Assembly: GCA_024236495.1 (NCBI GenBank)
Contig: JACKKJ010000004.1
Span: forward strand, 124,001 to 188,000
Origin: Paracoccaceae bacterium
GTDB taxonomy: Bacteria; Pseudomonadota; Alphaproteobacteria; Rhodobacterales; Rhodobacteraceae
Length of the DNA stretch: 64,000 bases
Direction of reading: 5' to 3'
Shown here: positions 13,904 through 22,340 of the stretch, in pieces
How the letters are laid out: every line of letters starts with the position of its first letter
How positions within the stretch are numbered: position 1 is the first letter of the stretch
Notes under the pieces: model-generated
Database searches by the model: none
Told to the model about the DNA's origin: nothing
The model's input: the letters and a program-made list of their open reading frames with translations, nothing else
Program-made: the position numbers and the translations under genes

Positions 13904-14534
13904 GGCGCAGGCTGCTGCGCTGGAACAGTCGCTTGGCGGCGCGCGCGCGATGACGGCCGCCTTCGACGCGGAGCTGATGCGGATGCGCGACAGCATGATC
14001 TTCACCGGGCGCGAGGTGAATTCGCTGTCGCGCAGCATCGGCAGCGGGCTGCGCGGGGCTTTCGACGGGCTGATCTTTGACGGGCTCAAGCTGTCGGACG
14101 CGTTGAAAAGCGTGGGCCAGTCGATCGTGGACACGATCTACAACATCGCGCTGACACCCGTTCAGAACGCGCTGGGCGGCGCGCTGGCGGGCGGGATCAA
14201 CAGCGCGCTGAGCGGTGTCTTCGCCTTCGAGAAGGGGGCGGGTTTCGCGCAAGGCCGGGTGATGCCCTTTGCGCGGGGCGGCATCGTCAGTTCGCCGACG
14301 ATGTTCGCGATGCGCGGCGCGACCGGGCTTATGGGCGAGGCCGGCCCCGAGGCGATCATGCCGCTTGCGCGCGGCGCCGACGGGCGGCTGGGCGTGCAGG
14401 GTGCGGGCGGCGGGCGCGCGGTCAATGTCACCGTCAACGTGACGACGCCGGATGTTCAGGGCTTCGCCCGCAGTCAAAGCCAGATTGCCGCGCAGATGGC
14501 GCGGGCACTGGCGCGCGGCGAACGCAACAGGTGA
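13872..14534 (+). CDS. g11: GTA g11, tail tape measure protein
   Basis: 220 aa, short for a tape measure but normal for GTAs. It sets tail length and occupies the tube lumen. Seen: N-terminal helix EAQAAALEQSLGGARAM, a central hydrophobic Gly/Ala stretch (LTPVQNALGGALAGGINSAL), the segment FARGGIVSSPTMFAM and the C-terminal NVTVNVTTPDVQGFARSQ found in many lambda-type tape measures. AGGGAACGGAG precedes the start at 13872; the upstream ORF extension lies in g10.1 and is not used. Confidence 0.92.
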   Translation: MAATDGLDGLEAQAAALEQSLGGARAMTAAFDAELMRMRDSMIFTGREVNSLSRSIGSGLRGAFDGLIFDGLKLSDALKSVGQSIVDTIYNIALTPVQNALGGALAGGINSALSGVFAFEKGAGFAQGRVMPFARGGIVSSPTMFAMRGATGLMGEAGPEAIMPLARGADGRLGVQGAGGGRAVNVTVNVTTPDVQGFARSQSQIAAQMARALARGERNR

Positions 14535-14544
14535 GGAGAAGGCG

Positions 14545-15177
14545 ATGGCGTTTCACGAAATACGCTTTCCGGCGAAGCTGAGCTTTGGGTCGGTCGGGGG
14601 GCCGGAGCGCCGGACCGAGATCGTGGCACTTGCGAACGGCTTCGAGGAGCGCAACACCCCCTGGGCCGAGGCCCGCCGGCGCTATGACGCCGGTGTCAGC
14701 CTGCGCAGCCTGGACGACATCGGCGAGTTGATCGCCTTTTTCGAGGCGCGGCAGGGCCAGCTTCACGGGTTTCGGTGGAAGGACTGGACGGATCACAAAT
14801 CCTGCCTGCCCTCGGGGACGCCGGATTTCGCCGATCAGACGATCGGGACCGGCGACGGCGTGCAGGCGGCGTTTCAACTGGTCAAGACCTATGCCTCTGG
14901 CGGGCATTCGCAGGTCCGCAGGATCGCCAAGCCGGTGGCGGGAACGGTGCGGATCGGCCTGCAGGGCGACGAGATGTCGGAAGGGGTTCACTTCACCGTC
15001 GATACCGCAACCGGGATCGTGACCTTCGCAACGCCGCCCGCAGTTGGCGAGACGGTGACGGCAGGGTTCGAGTTTGACGTTCCGGTGCGGTTCGGAAGCG
15101 ATGCGATCGAGGTGTCGGTGGCATCGTTCCAGGCGGGTGATGTGCCCAATGTCCCGGTCCTGGAGGTGCGGCTGTGA
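14545..15177 (+). CDS. g12: GTA g12, distal tail protein (DUF2460)
   Basis: 210-aa baseplate component that links the tube to the hub. Seen: MAFHEIRFPAKLSFGSVGG and RRTEIVALANGFEERNTPW, then LIAFFEARQGQLHGFRWKDW and SCLPSG, hallmarks of the DUF2460/GTA distal tail family, with a C-terminal beta domain (IVTFATPPAVGETVTAGFEF). GAGGAGAAGG sits before the ATG. Its last codons overlap the GTG of g13. Confidence 0.92.
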   Translation: MAFHEIRFPAKLSFGSVGGPERRTEIVALANGFEERNTPWAEARRRYDAGVSLRSLDDIGELIAFFEARQGQLHGFRWKDWTDHKSCLPSGTPDFADQTIGTGDGVQAAFQLVKTYASGGHSQVRRIAKPVAGTVRIGLQGDEMSEGVHFTVDTATGIVTFATPPAVGETVTAGFEFDVPVRFGSDAIEVSVASFQAGDVPNVPVLEVRL

Positions 15178-16064
15178 GTGCGGGTTCGGACGAGCTGCTG
15201 GCGCACCTGGGGACCGGGGCGACGACGGTCGCGCGGGCCTTTGCGGTGTCGCGCAGGGACGGGATGACGATTGGCTTTACCGATCACGACCGGCCGCTTC
15301 GCTTCGAGGGCATCGACTTTCGCGCCGATACCGGGATGACGGCGCGGGCGGTGCAAAGTGCGACGGGCCTTGCGGTCGACAATACCGAAGCCTTTGGCGC
15401 GCTGAGCGCCGAGGCGATCACCGAGGCCGATATCCTGGCCGGCCGCTACGACGGCGCGGAAGTTCGTGTCTGGCTGGTCAACTGGGCGGATATGGAGGCG
15501 CGCGCGCTGATCTTTCGCGGGACGCTGGGGGAGGTGACGCGCAAGGGCGGGGCCTTCAGCGCCGAGCTGCGCGGACTGGCCGAGGCACTGAACCAGCCGC
15601 AGGGGCGGATCTATCACGCGCGCTGCTCGGCAGTTCTGGGCGATGCGGCCTGCGGATTCGATACCGCGCTGCCCGGTTACCGAAGCGAACGCGCGGTCGA
15701 GGGGATCGAGGAGGGCCGGATCTTCCGGTTCGCGGCCCTCGCGGGGTTCGACGAGCGCTGGTTCGAGAAGGGACGGCTGACGGTTCTGGACGGGCGCGCG
15801 GCGGGGCTGATCGGGGTCGTCAAGAACGACCGCATGGGAGCCGGGTCGCGGGAGATCGAGCTTTGGCAATCGCTTGGGATCGCGCCAGAACCCGGCGATA
15901 CGGTCCGGATCGAGGCGGGATGCGACAAGCGGGTGGAAAGTTGTCGGCTGAAATTCGCGAACCTGATGAATTTCCAGGGATTCCCGGATATTCCCGGCGA
16001 GGACTGGCTGGTCAACTACCCGAGTTCGGGCGCGGTTCACGACGGTGGGAGCCTGAGAGGATGA
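15174..16064 (+). CDS. g13: GTA g13, tail hub protein (DUF2163/BR0599 family)
   Basis: 296-aa hub of the baseplate, related to lambda gpL. Seen: GFTDHDRPLRFEGIDF and MTARAVQSATGLAVDN in the DUF2163 part, then a C-terminal part with four cysteines at 151, 160, 250 and 257 (ARCSAVLGDAACGF and GCDKRVESCRLKFAN). In lambda gpL and similar hubs such a Cys quartet binds a 4Fe-4S cluster, so this protein probably does too. It ends NFQGFPDIPGEDW. It starts with GTG overlapping the g12 stop; its stop overlaps the g14 start. Confidence 0.92.
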   Translation: MSAGSDELLAHLGTGATTVARAFAVSRRDGMTIGFTDHDRPLRFEGIDFRADTGMTARAVQSATGLAVDNTEAFGALSAEAITEADILAGRYDGAEVRVWLVNWADMEARALIFRGTLGEVTRKGGAFSAELRGLAEALNQPQGRIYHARCSAVLGDAACGFDTALPGYRSERAVEGIEEGRIFRFAALAGFDERWFEKGRLTVLDGRAAGLIGVVKNDRMGAGSREIELWQSLGIAPEPGDTVRIEAGCDKRVESCRLKFANLMNFQGFPDIPGEDWLVNYPSSGAVHDGGSLRG

Positions 16065-16483
16065 GCGCGGCGGGACTGCGGGCGGTCGAGCTGGCCAGGG
16101 GCTGGATCGGCACGCCCTACCGCCACCAGGCATCCTGCCGGGGCGGCGGCGCCGACTGTCTTGGGTTGTTGCGCGGCGTCTGGCGCGAGCTTTATGGCGC
16201 GGAGCCAGAGGCCATGCCTGCCTACACGCGGGACTGGTCCGAACCCGGCGGCGAGGAACGTCTTTGGCAGGCCGCACTCCGGCACCTGGCGCCTTGCGAT
16301 GCGGCGCCGGATGCGGGGCAGGTGATCCTGTTTCGGATGCGCGAGGGTGCGGTCGCCAAGCACCTGGGGATCGCGTCGGGGCCGGCGAGCTTCATCCACG
16401 CCTATTGCGGGCACGGGGTCGTCGAAAGCGCCCTGACAGCCCCCTGGCGCCGCCGTGTGGTGGCGCGGTTCGAGTTTCCCTAA
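16061..16483 (+). CDS. g14: GTA g14, NlpC/P60 cell-wall peptidase
   Basis: 140-aa cysteine peptidase on the baseplate, predicted to open recipient peptidoglycan during DNA delivery. Seen: IGTPYRHQASCRGGGADCLG with the nucleophile Cys33, and the His of the triad in AKHLGIAS (His101), plus FIHAYCGHGVVES. Length and motif order fit the GTA NlpC/P60 group. It overlaps g13 by ATGA and is followed by TAAGGAGG before g15. Confidence 0.94.
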   Translation: MSAAGLRAVELARGWIGTPYRHQASCRGGGADCLGLLRGVWRELYGAEPEAMPAYTRDWSEPGGEERLWQAALRHLAPCDAAPDAGQVILFRMREGAVAKHLGIASGPASFIHAYCGHGVVESALTAPWRRRVVARFEFP

Positions 16484-16494
16484 GGAGGGCCCAG

Positions 16495-19400
16495 ATGGCC
16501 ACTATCTTGCTATCGGCTGCCGGCGCCTTCGCCGGCGCCGGTTTCGGCGGCACGGTCCTTGGTCTGTCAGGGGCGGTGATCGGGCGGGCGATCGGGGCAA
16601 CCATCGGCCGGGCGATCGACCAGCGCCTGCTTGGATCGGGCGCGCGCGCGGTCGAGACCGGCAAGATCGACCGTTTCCGGCTGACCGGCGCCAGCGAGGG
16701 CGCGCCTGTCGGGCTTGTCTGGGGACGGATGCGGGTTGCGGGCCAGGTGATCTGGGCCACCCGGTTCAAGGAACATGTCGAAAGCTCGGGCGGGGGCAAG
16801 GGTATGGCACCCAAACCCAAGGTCACGGAATACTCCTATTCCGTGAGCCTTGCCGTGGCGCTTTGCGAGGGCGAGATTTCGCGGGTCGGGCGCATCTGGG
16901 CGGATGGGGTGGAGATCGCGCCCGAGGACGTGACGATGCGCGTCTATACCGGCGCACGCGACCAATTGCCCGACCCGAAGATCGAGGCGGTGGAAGGCAC
17001 CGGCACGGTGCCGGCCTATCGCGGCATCGCCTATGTGGTGTTCGAGGATCTGGACGTGACGCGGTTTGGAAACCGCGTTCCGCAGTTTTCGTTCGAGGTC
17101 TTCCGCGCCGCCCAGGGTCCGGGGACGCAGGATGTGTCTGATCTGCGCAGCGGGGTGCGCGGCGTGGCGATGATCCCGGGTACGGGGGAATATGCGCTGG
17201 CGACGACCCCTGTTCACTACAGCGACGGGCTGGGCAGGAACATCTCGGCGAATGTGCATTCACCCTCGGGCGGCACGGATTTCGCGGTGTCGCTGCGCGC
17301 GCTGCGGGAAGAACTGCCGAATTGTGGCTCGGTGTCGCTTGTCGTGTCCTGGTTCGGTGGCGATCTGCGCTGCGGGGAGTGCGAGGTCAGGCCGAAGGTC
17401 GAGGACGCAGCGCGCGACGGGCAGGGGATGCCCTGGACCGCGGGCGGAATCGCGCGCGCCGCGGCTGCGCAGGTCGTCCGCAAGGATGACCGGCCGGTCT
17501 ACGGCGGGACGCCGGCCGATGCGTCGGTGATCGAGGCGATCGCGGCGATCCGCGCGGGCGGGCAGGAAGTCATGTTCTGCCCCTTCCTCCTGATGGAGCA
17601 GCTGGAGGGGAACGGGCTTGCCGATCCCTGGAGCGGCGCGGCGGATCAGCCGGTTCTGCCCTGGCGCGGCCGCATCACCCTTTCGGTTGCGCCGGGGCGG
17701 GCAGGGTCGCCCGACCGAACGGCGGGCGCCGACGCAGAGGTGGCCGCGTTCTTCGGCGCCGCGCAGGTTTCGGATTTTTCCGTCGACGGCGGGGCAGTCA
17801 GCTATTCCGGCCCGGCCGAATGGTCCTATCGCCGGTTCGTCCTTCACTACGCCCATCTGTGCGCGGCGGCGGGCGGCGTCGACGCCTTTCTTCTGGGGTC
17901 GGAGTTGCGGGGGCTGACGCAAATCCGCGGGGCCGGGGATACTTTCGTCGCCGTCGAGGCACTGCGCCAGCTTGCCGCCGACGTGCGCGCGATCCTGGGC
18001 CCGGAGACCGAGATCAGCTATGGTGCCGACTGGTCGGAATATGGCGCCTACCAGGACGGTTCGGGCGATCTTCTTTACCCGCTGGACACGCTTTGGGCCG
18101 ATCCCGATGTCGATTTCGTCGGGGTGGACAACTACCTGCCGCTGTCGGACTGGCGCGCGGGCGATGCGCAGGCGGATGCCGCCTGGCCGGCGATCTACGA
18201 CCTTGGCTATCTGAAGGCGAATATCGAGGGCGGGGAGTATTTCGACTGGTACTACGCGAATGCGGCGCATCGGGCGGCGCAGATCCGCACGCCGATCGAG
18301 GATGGCGCCTTCGGGGAGCCCTGGGTCTGGCGGGCCAAGGATTTCCGGTCGTGGTGGGACAACCCCCATCACGAACGGCTGGGCGGCGTGCGGCAGGCCG
18401 TGCCGACGGCCTGGGTTCCGCAATCGAAGCCGATCCGTTTCACCGAATACGGATGCGCAGCCATCGACCGTGGCACCAACGAGCCGAACAGGTTCCTTGA
18501 TCCGAAATCCTCGGAAAGCGCGATACCCTACGGGTCCGACGGGCGCCGCGACGATCTGATCCAGATGCAGTATCTGCGCGCGTTGCACGAGCATTGGGGC
18601 GACCCGGTGCGCAATCCGGTCTCTGCCCAGTATGGCGGTGCGATGATCGACATGGGGCATGGGCATGTCTGGTCCTGGGATGCCCGGCCTTTCCCGCAGT
18701 TCCCCGCCAATAGCGACCTTTGGTCGGATGGCGCGAACTATTCGCATGGACACTGGCTGAACGGCCGGGCAGGTTCGCAGCCCCTTGCAAGCGTCGTCGC
18801 GGAGATCTGCGCCAGATCGGGGCTGCGCGATATCGACGTATCGGGGCTTTACGGGCTTGTCCGGGGATATGCGGTCGCGGATGTAGGCACGGGGCGTGCA
18901 GCGCTGCAGCCGCTGATGCTGGCCTATGGTTTCGACGCGATCGAGCGGGACGGAACGATGTCGTTCCGGATGCGCGACGGGCGTGGGGCGCAGGGGCTGG
19001 AGGGTTCGGATCTGGCCGTCACGGAGGAACTGGACGGCTGGGTCGAAACAGTGCGGACCCCGGAGGCAGAGGTGGCTGGGCGTGTGCGCCTGGCCTTCGT
19101 CGAGGCGGAAGGCGACTATGAGGCGCGCGCCGTCGAGGCGATCTTTCCGGACGAGGAAACGCATGGCGTTTCGCAGTCTGAGCTTAATCTTGCGCTGACG
19201 AGGCCAGAAGGTCAGCGGATCGTCGAGCGGTGGCTGTCCGAGGCGCGGGTGGGGCGGGATGCCGCGCGCTTCGCGCTGCCGCCGTCACGCGCCGCACTGG
19301 GGGCGGGCGATATCGTTTCGTTCGGCGGGAAGACCTATCGGATCGACCAGGTCGAACGTGCGGGTGCCCTTCAGATCGACGCGGTCAGGATGGAGGCGGC

Positions 19401-20394
19401 GGTCTACGAACCCTCTGACGAGGCGGAGGACCGCCCTCAGCCGCGTCCGTTCGCGCCGCCGCTGCCGGTCGAGGCGCAGTTCCTTGACCTGCCATTGATG
19501 AGCGGGAACGAAGTACCGCATGCGCCGCATGTCGCCACCGGCGGCGACCCCTGGCCGGGCGGTGTGGCGGTTTACGCGTCCGACAGCGATGCGGGATATG
19601 CGCTGGATCAGGTTCTGACGGTGCGGTCGGTCATCGGGCGGACGCTGACGCCGCTTGCGACCTCTCGTTGCGGGGTCTGGGACCGGGGGCCGGCCCTGCG
19701 GGTCGAGATCATCGGCGGGGCGCTGAGTTCCGCGGGGGATGCGCAGACGCTGAACGGGGCCAACCTGATGGCGATCGGGGATGGATCGGTCGCGAACTGG
19801 GAGCTTTTCCAGTTCGCCGAGGCGGAACTGGTCGCGCCCGACACCTATGATCTTCGGATGCGGCTAAGGGGGCAGGCGGGCACCGACGCCGTCCTGCCCG
19901 GGATCTGGCCCACGGGAAGCCGCGTCGTGTTGATGGACGGGGCGCCCCGCCAGATCTCCGTTTCCGCCGATCTGCGCGACCTGGCGCGACACTACAGGAT
20001 CGGCCCGGCGACGCGGGGGTATGACGACCCGTCCTATCTGCATCTGGTGGCGGCCTTTCCAGCGATCGGGTTGCGTCCCTATGCGCCGGCCCATCTGCGC
20101 GCGCAGCGAACAGGAGGCGACATCGCGGTCGGCTGGGTGCGGCGGACGCGGGTCGGCGGGGACAGCTGGAGCGGGATCGAGGTTCCGTTGGGCGAAACGC
20201 AGGAAGCCTATCTCGTGCGGGTGGTCAAGGACGGTGCGATCCGGCGCGAAGCGACGGTCGGGCAACCGGCCTGGACCTATTCGGCGGCGATGCAACTGGC
20301 CGATGGCGTGGCAGCCCCCTTCGACATCCAGGTAGCGCAACTGTCCGACGCCTTCGGCGCGGGCGCATTCACGAGGATCACGATCGATGACTGA
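16495..20394 (+). CDS. g15: GTA g15, baseplate 'megatron' / host-interaction protein
   Basis: 1299 aa, the largest GTA protein, forming the tail tip. Seen: an N-terminal hydrophobic Gly/Ala segment (residues 1-45), LVWGRMRVAGQVIWATRF, a TIM-barrel-like glycosidase-fold region (roughly 430-700, with ISYGADWSEYGAYQ and IRFTEYGCAAID), a phage-tail_3-like middle and beta-rich C-terminal domains. The acidic residues of the barrel look like those of glycoside hydrolases, so carbohydrate or peptidoglycan recognition is plausible. The start follows AAGGAGGG at normal spacing. Its stop overlaps the next gene by 8 nt. Confidence 0.95.
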   Translation: MATILLSAAGAFAGAGFGGTVLGLSGAVIGRAIGATIGRAIDQRLLGSGARAVETGKIDRFRLTGASEGAPVGLVWGRMRVAGQVIWATRFKEHVESSGGGKGMAPKPKVTEYSYSVSLAVALCEGEISRVGRIWADGVEIAPEDVTMRVYTGARDQLPDPKIEAVEGTGTVPAYRGIAYVVFEDLDVTRFGNRVPQFSFEVFRAAQGPGTQDVSDLRSGVRGVAMIPGTGEYALATTPVHYSDGLGRNISANVHSPSGGTDFAVSLRALREELPNCGSVSLVVSWFGGDLRCGECEVRPKVEDAARDGQGMPWTAGGIARAAAAQVVRKDDRPVYGGTPADASVIEAIAAIRAGGQEVMFCPFLLMEQLEGNGLADPWSGAADQPVLPWRGRITLSVAPGRAGSPDRTAGADAEVAAFFGAAQVSDFSVDGGAVSYSGPAEWSYRRFVLHYAHLCAAAGGVDAFLLGSELRGLTQIRGAGDTFVAVEALRQLAADVRAILGPETEISYGADWSEYGAYQDGSGDLLYPLDTLWADPDVDFVGVDNYLPLSDWRAGDAQADAAWPAIYDLGYLKANIEGGEYFDWYYANAAHRAAQIRTPIEDGAFGEPWVWRAKDFRSWWDNPHHERLGGVRQAVPTAWVPQSKPIRFTEYGCAAIDRGTNEPNRFLDPKSSESAIPYGSDGRRDDLIQMQYLRALHEHWGDPVRNPVSAQYGGAMIDMGHGHVWSWDARPFPQFPANSDLWSDGANYSHGHWLNGRAGSQPLASVVAEICARSGLRDIDVSGLYGLVRGYAVADVGTGRAALQPLMLAYGFDAIERDGTMSFRMRDGRGAQGLEGSDLAVTEELDGWVETVRTPEAEVAGRVRLAFVEAEGDYEARAVEAIFPDEETHGVSQSELNLALTRPEGQRIVERWLSEARVGRDAARFALPPSRAALGAGDIVSFGGKTYRIDQVERAGALQIDAVRMEAAVYEPSDEAEDRPQPRPFAPPLPVEAQFLDLPLMSGNEVPHAPHVATGGDPWPGGVAVYASDSDAGYALDQVLTVRSVIGRTLTPLATSRCGVWDRGPALRVEIIGGALSSAGDAQTLNGANLMAIGDGSVANWELFQFAEAELVAPDTYDLRMRLRGQAGTDAVLPGIWPTGSRVVLMDGAPRQISVSADLRDLARHYRIGPATRGYDDPSYLHLVAAFPAIGLRPYAPAHLRAQRTGGDIAVGWVRRTRVGGDSWSGIEVPLGETQEAYLVRVVKDGAIRREATVGQPAWTYSAAMQLADGVAAPFDIQVAQLSDAFGAGAFTRITIDD

Positions 20395-21097
20395 GACGAA
20401 CCAGATCGGCCTGCCCCTTTTGCAGGCCTCGCAGGCACAGAAACATGTCACGGTGAACGAGGCGCTGATGCGCCTTGATGGCCTGCTGCCAGCGGTCTTG
20501 CAGTCGATCAGCCTTGGCGTCCCGCCCGCCGTCGTGCTGGACGGGATGTGCTATGCGGTTCCTGCCGGTGCGGTCAACGACTGGGGCGGCCATGACGGAG
20601 AGATCGCCATTGCCATGAACGGGGGGTGGACCTTTGCCCAGCCTGCACGCGGGTGGCGCGCGTTCGTCGTCGACCAGGGGGTGAACGCCCTGCACGACGG
20701 AACCGGCTGGCGCGCCGGGCGGATGAGCCTGTCGCCAAGCAACGCGGGCCTTTCGCTGCTGGTCACCGAGATCGATCACGTTCTGGCGCCAGGGCCGGTC
20801 TCGACCACGGCCTTCGTCATCCCCTCGAACGCGCTGGTGATCGGGGCCACCGCGCGCGTCGTCAGTGACATCTCCGGAACGCTGGCAAGCTGGCAGCTTG
20901 GCAACCCCGGCGCGGTCGGGCGCTACGGATCGGGTCTGGGGTTGTCTGCGGGGTCGTTCGCGCGCGGATTGCTTGGGGCGCCGATGGCCTTCTACGCCCC
21001 GGAGGCGATGCAGCTTGACGCGACGGGCGGCGATTTTGCAGGCGGCACGGTGCGTATCGCGGTGCACTACATGACACTTGCGCTGCCGGACCTTTGA
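20387..21097 (+). CDS. DUF2793 protein, probable GTA tail fibre
   Basis: 236 aa. The first half is a DUF2793 domain (NQIGLPLLQASQAQKHVTVN, then GWTFAQPARGWRAFV and LHDGTGW). The second half is a beta-rich domain with ITS-type strands (VVSDISGTLASWQLGNP) that may bind the receptor. In R. capsulatus a DUF2793-containing fibre is encoded at a separate locus; here the gene overlaps the g15 stop, so it is very likely co-expressed with the particle. The fibre role is an inference from domain and context. Confidence 0.78.
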   Translation: MTETNQIGLPLLQASQAQKHVTVNEALMRLDGLLPAVLQSISLGVPPAVVLDGMCYAVPAGAVNDWGGHDGEIAIAMNGGWTFAQPARGWRAFVVDQGVNALHDGTGWRAGRMSLSPSNAGLSLLVTEIDHVLAPGPVSTTAFVIPSNALVIGATARVVSDISGTLASWQLGNPGAVGRYGSGLGLSAGSFARGLLGAPMAFYAPEAMQLDATGGDFAGGTVRIAVHYMTLALPDL

Positions 21098-21100
21098 GGG

Positions 21101-21436
21101 ATGCGCGCGGCCACGCATGGCGACGTGGTCGTCGCGGCGCGCGCGCTGCTGGGTCTTCCGACTTCGCACTGGAATGGGGAAGTTGTGCGCTGGTTGCAAC
21201 TGGCGGACTGGGCCGACCGTTTCCGCAAGCGCACGGGGCGCGTTCACCCATTTTGGGGCAATGGAACCCTGATGTCCGCGGTGATGGCCCTGCGTGGTCC
21301 GGCAGGGGGCGAACCGGCCCTGTCCGATCCCGCCTATCTGGAGGCGTTTGCCACCGTGATCGAGGCGCTGGTCCTTCGGTGTCCGGCACGAAAGCGGGGT
21401 GCGTCACTTCCAGTTTCGCCCGCCACGCCTATCTGA
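21101..21436 (+). CDS. uncharacterised 111-aa protein between GTA fibre gene and cysE
   Basis: I do not recognise a function. The gene begins 3 nt after the DUF2793 stop, so it is probably translated from the GTA message. Seen: LLGLPTSHWNGEVVRWLQLADWADRF, then a basic patch KRTGRVHPFWGNGTLMSAVMAL and a helical AYLEAFATVIEALV; it is soluble, Trp-rich in the middle, and has no membrane segment or signal. Its end overlaps a 7-bp inverted repeat (21429-21450) before the cysE ribosome site. It may be a GTA accessory protein or a leader gene of cysE. Confidence 0.6.
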   Translation: MRAATHGDVVVAARALLGLPTSHWNGEVVRWLQLADWADRFRKRTGRVHPFWGNGTLMSAVMALRGPAGGEPALSDPAYLEAFATVIEALVLRCPARKRGASLPVSPATPI

Positions 21437-21465
21437 TAGAAAGCAGATAGCGCGGAGGTGAACCC

Positions 21466-22275
21466 ATGGCCGAACGTAAACCGAAAGTCGCGTCCGTCGA
21501 TCCGGTCTGGACGCATATCTGCGAGGAGGCTCGGGCGGCTGTCCGCGACGAGCCGCTCCTGGGCGGGCTTATCCATTCGGGGGTGCTCCACCATCCCACG
21601 CTTGAACGCGCGCTGGCCTACCGGTTCTCCCTCAAGCTTGCCTCGGGCGAGATGAGTGAACAGATCCTGCGGGAAATCGCGGACGAGGCGTTGGCGACCG
21701 ACCCCGGCATCGGGCAGGCGGCGCGGGCAGACTGCGTGGCCGTCTATGACCGCGATCCGGCCTGCCACCGGTTCCTTCAGCCCATCCTTTTCTTCAAGGG
21801 CTATCAGGCCGTCCAAGCCTATCGTATCGGCCACTGGCTGTGGATGACGGGCCGCCGCGACCTTGCCTATTTCGTCCAGATGCGGGTGAGCGAGGTTTTC
21901 GGCGTCGACATCCATCCCGGCGCCCGGATCGGCAAGGGGATCATGATTGACCATGCCCATTCCATCGTGATCGGCGAGACGGCCGTTGTCGGCGACAACG
22001 TCTCCATGCTGCATTCCGTGACGCTGGGCGGCACCGGCAAGGAAGACGGCGACCGGCATCCCAAGATCGGCAACGGCGTGATGATCGGCGCGGGCGCGAA
22101 GGTTCTGGGCAATATCCGCGTGGGCGACTGTTCGCGCATCGCCGCGGGGTCCGTGGTGCTTCATGACGTGCCCGAATGCATGACCGTCGCGGGCGTTCCG
22201 GCGAAGGTGATCGGCCAGGCGGGGTGCGCGCAACCGGCGCTGGCGATGGACCAGCTGATCGACGACGGTATCTGA
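21466..22275 (+). CDS. cysE: serine O-acetyltransferase CysE
   Basis: Acetylates L-serine to O-acetylserine, the rate-setting step of cysteine synthesis. 269 aa. Seen: N-terminal helical SATase domain (DPVWTHICEEARAAVRDEP), then left-handed parallel beta-helix hexapeptide repeats (HPGARIGKGIMIDHAHSIVI) with the catalytic His region, and the CysK-binding type C-terminal tail ending DDGI. GCGGAGGTG lies before the ATG. cysE downstream of the GTA genes is a familiar arrangement in Rhodobacterales. Confidence 0.96.
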   Translation: MAERKPKVASVDPVWTHICEEARAAVRDEPLLGGLIHSGVLHHPTLERALAYRFSLKLASGEMSEQILREIADEALATDPGIGQAARADCVAVYDRDPACHRFLQPILFFKGYQAVQAYRIGHWLWMTGRRDLAYFVQMRVSEVFGVDIHPGARIGKGIMIDHAHSIVIGETAVVGDNVSMLHSVTLGGTGKEDGDRHPKIGNGVMIGAGAKVLGNIRVGDCSRIAAGSVVLHDVPECMTVAGVPAKVIGQAGCAQPALAMDQLIDDGI

Positions 22276-22293
22276 GGCGTCTTGCAAATGACA

Positions 22294-22319
22294 AAGGCCG
22301 GGGCGTTGGCCCCGGCCTT
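22294..22319. terminator. bidirectional terminator between cysE and pdhC
   Basis: AAGGCCGGGGC (22294-22304) and GCCCCGGCCTT (22309-22319) form an 11-bp stem with a 4-nt loop in the 65-nt gap between the convergent genes cysE and pdhC. T residues flank it modestly on both strands. Confidence 0.75.
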
Positions 22320-22340
22320 CTTGCTGCGGTCAGGGCCGTT

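Noticed and set aside
6403..20394. Prophage
   Set aside because: There is no integrase, repressor, replication or lysis gene and no attachment repeat. The gene set and order are those of a Rhodobacterales gene transfer agent.
21429..21450. 7-bp inverted repeat before cysE as a cysteine-responsive switch
   Set aside because: The arms are short and include the stop codon of the preceding gene. There is no terminator or anti-Shine-Dalgarno pairing and no known riboswitch pattern.
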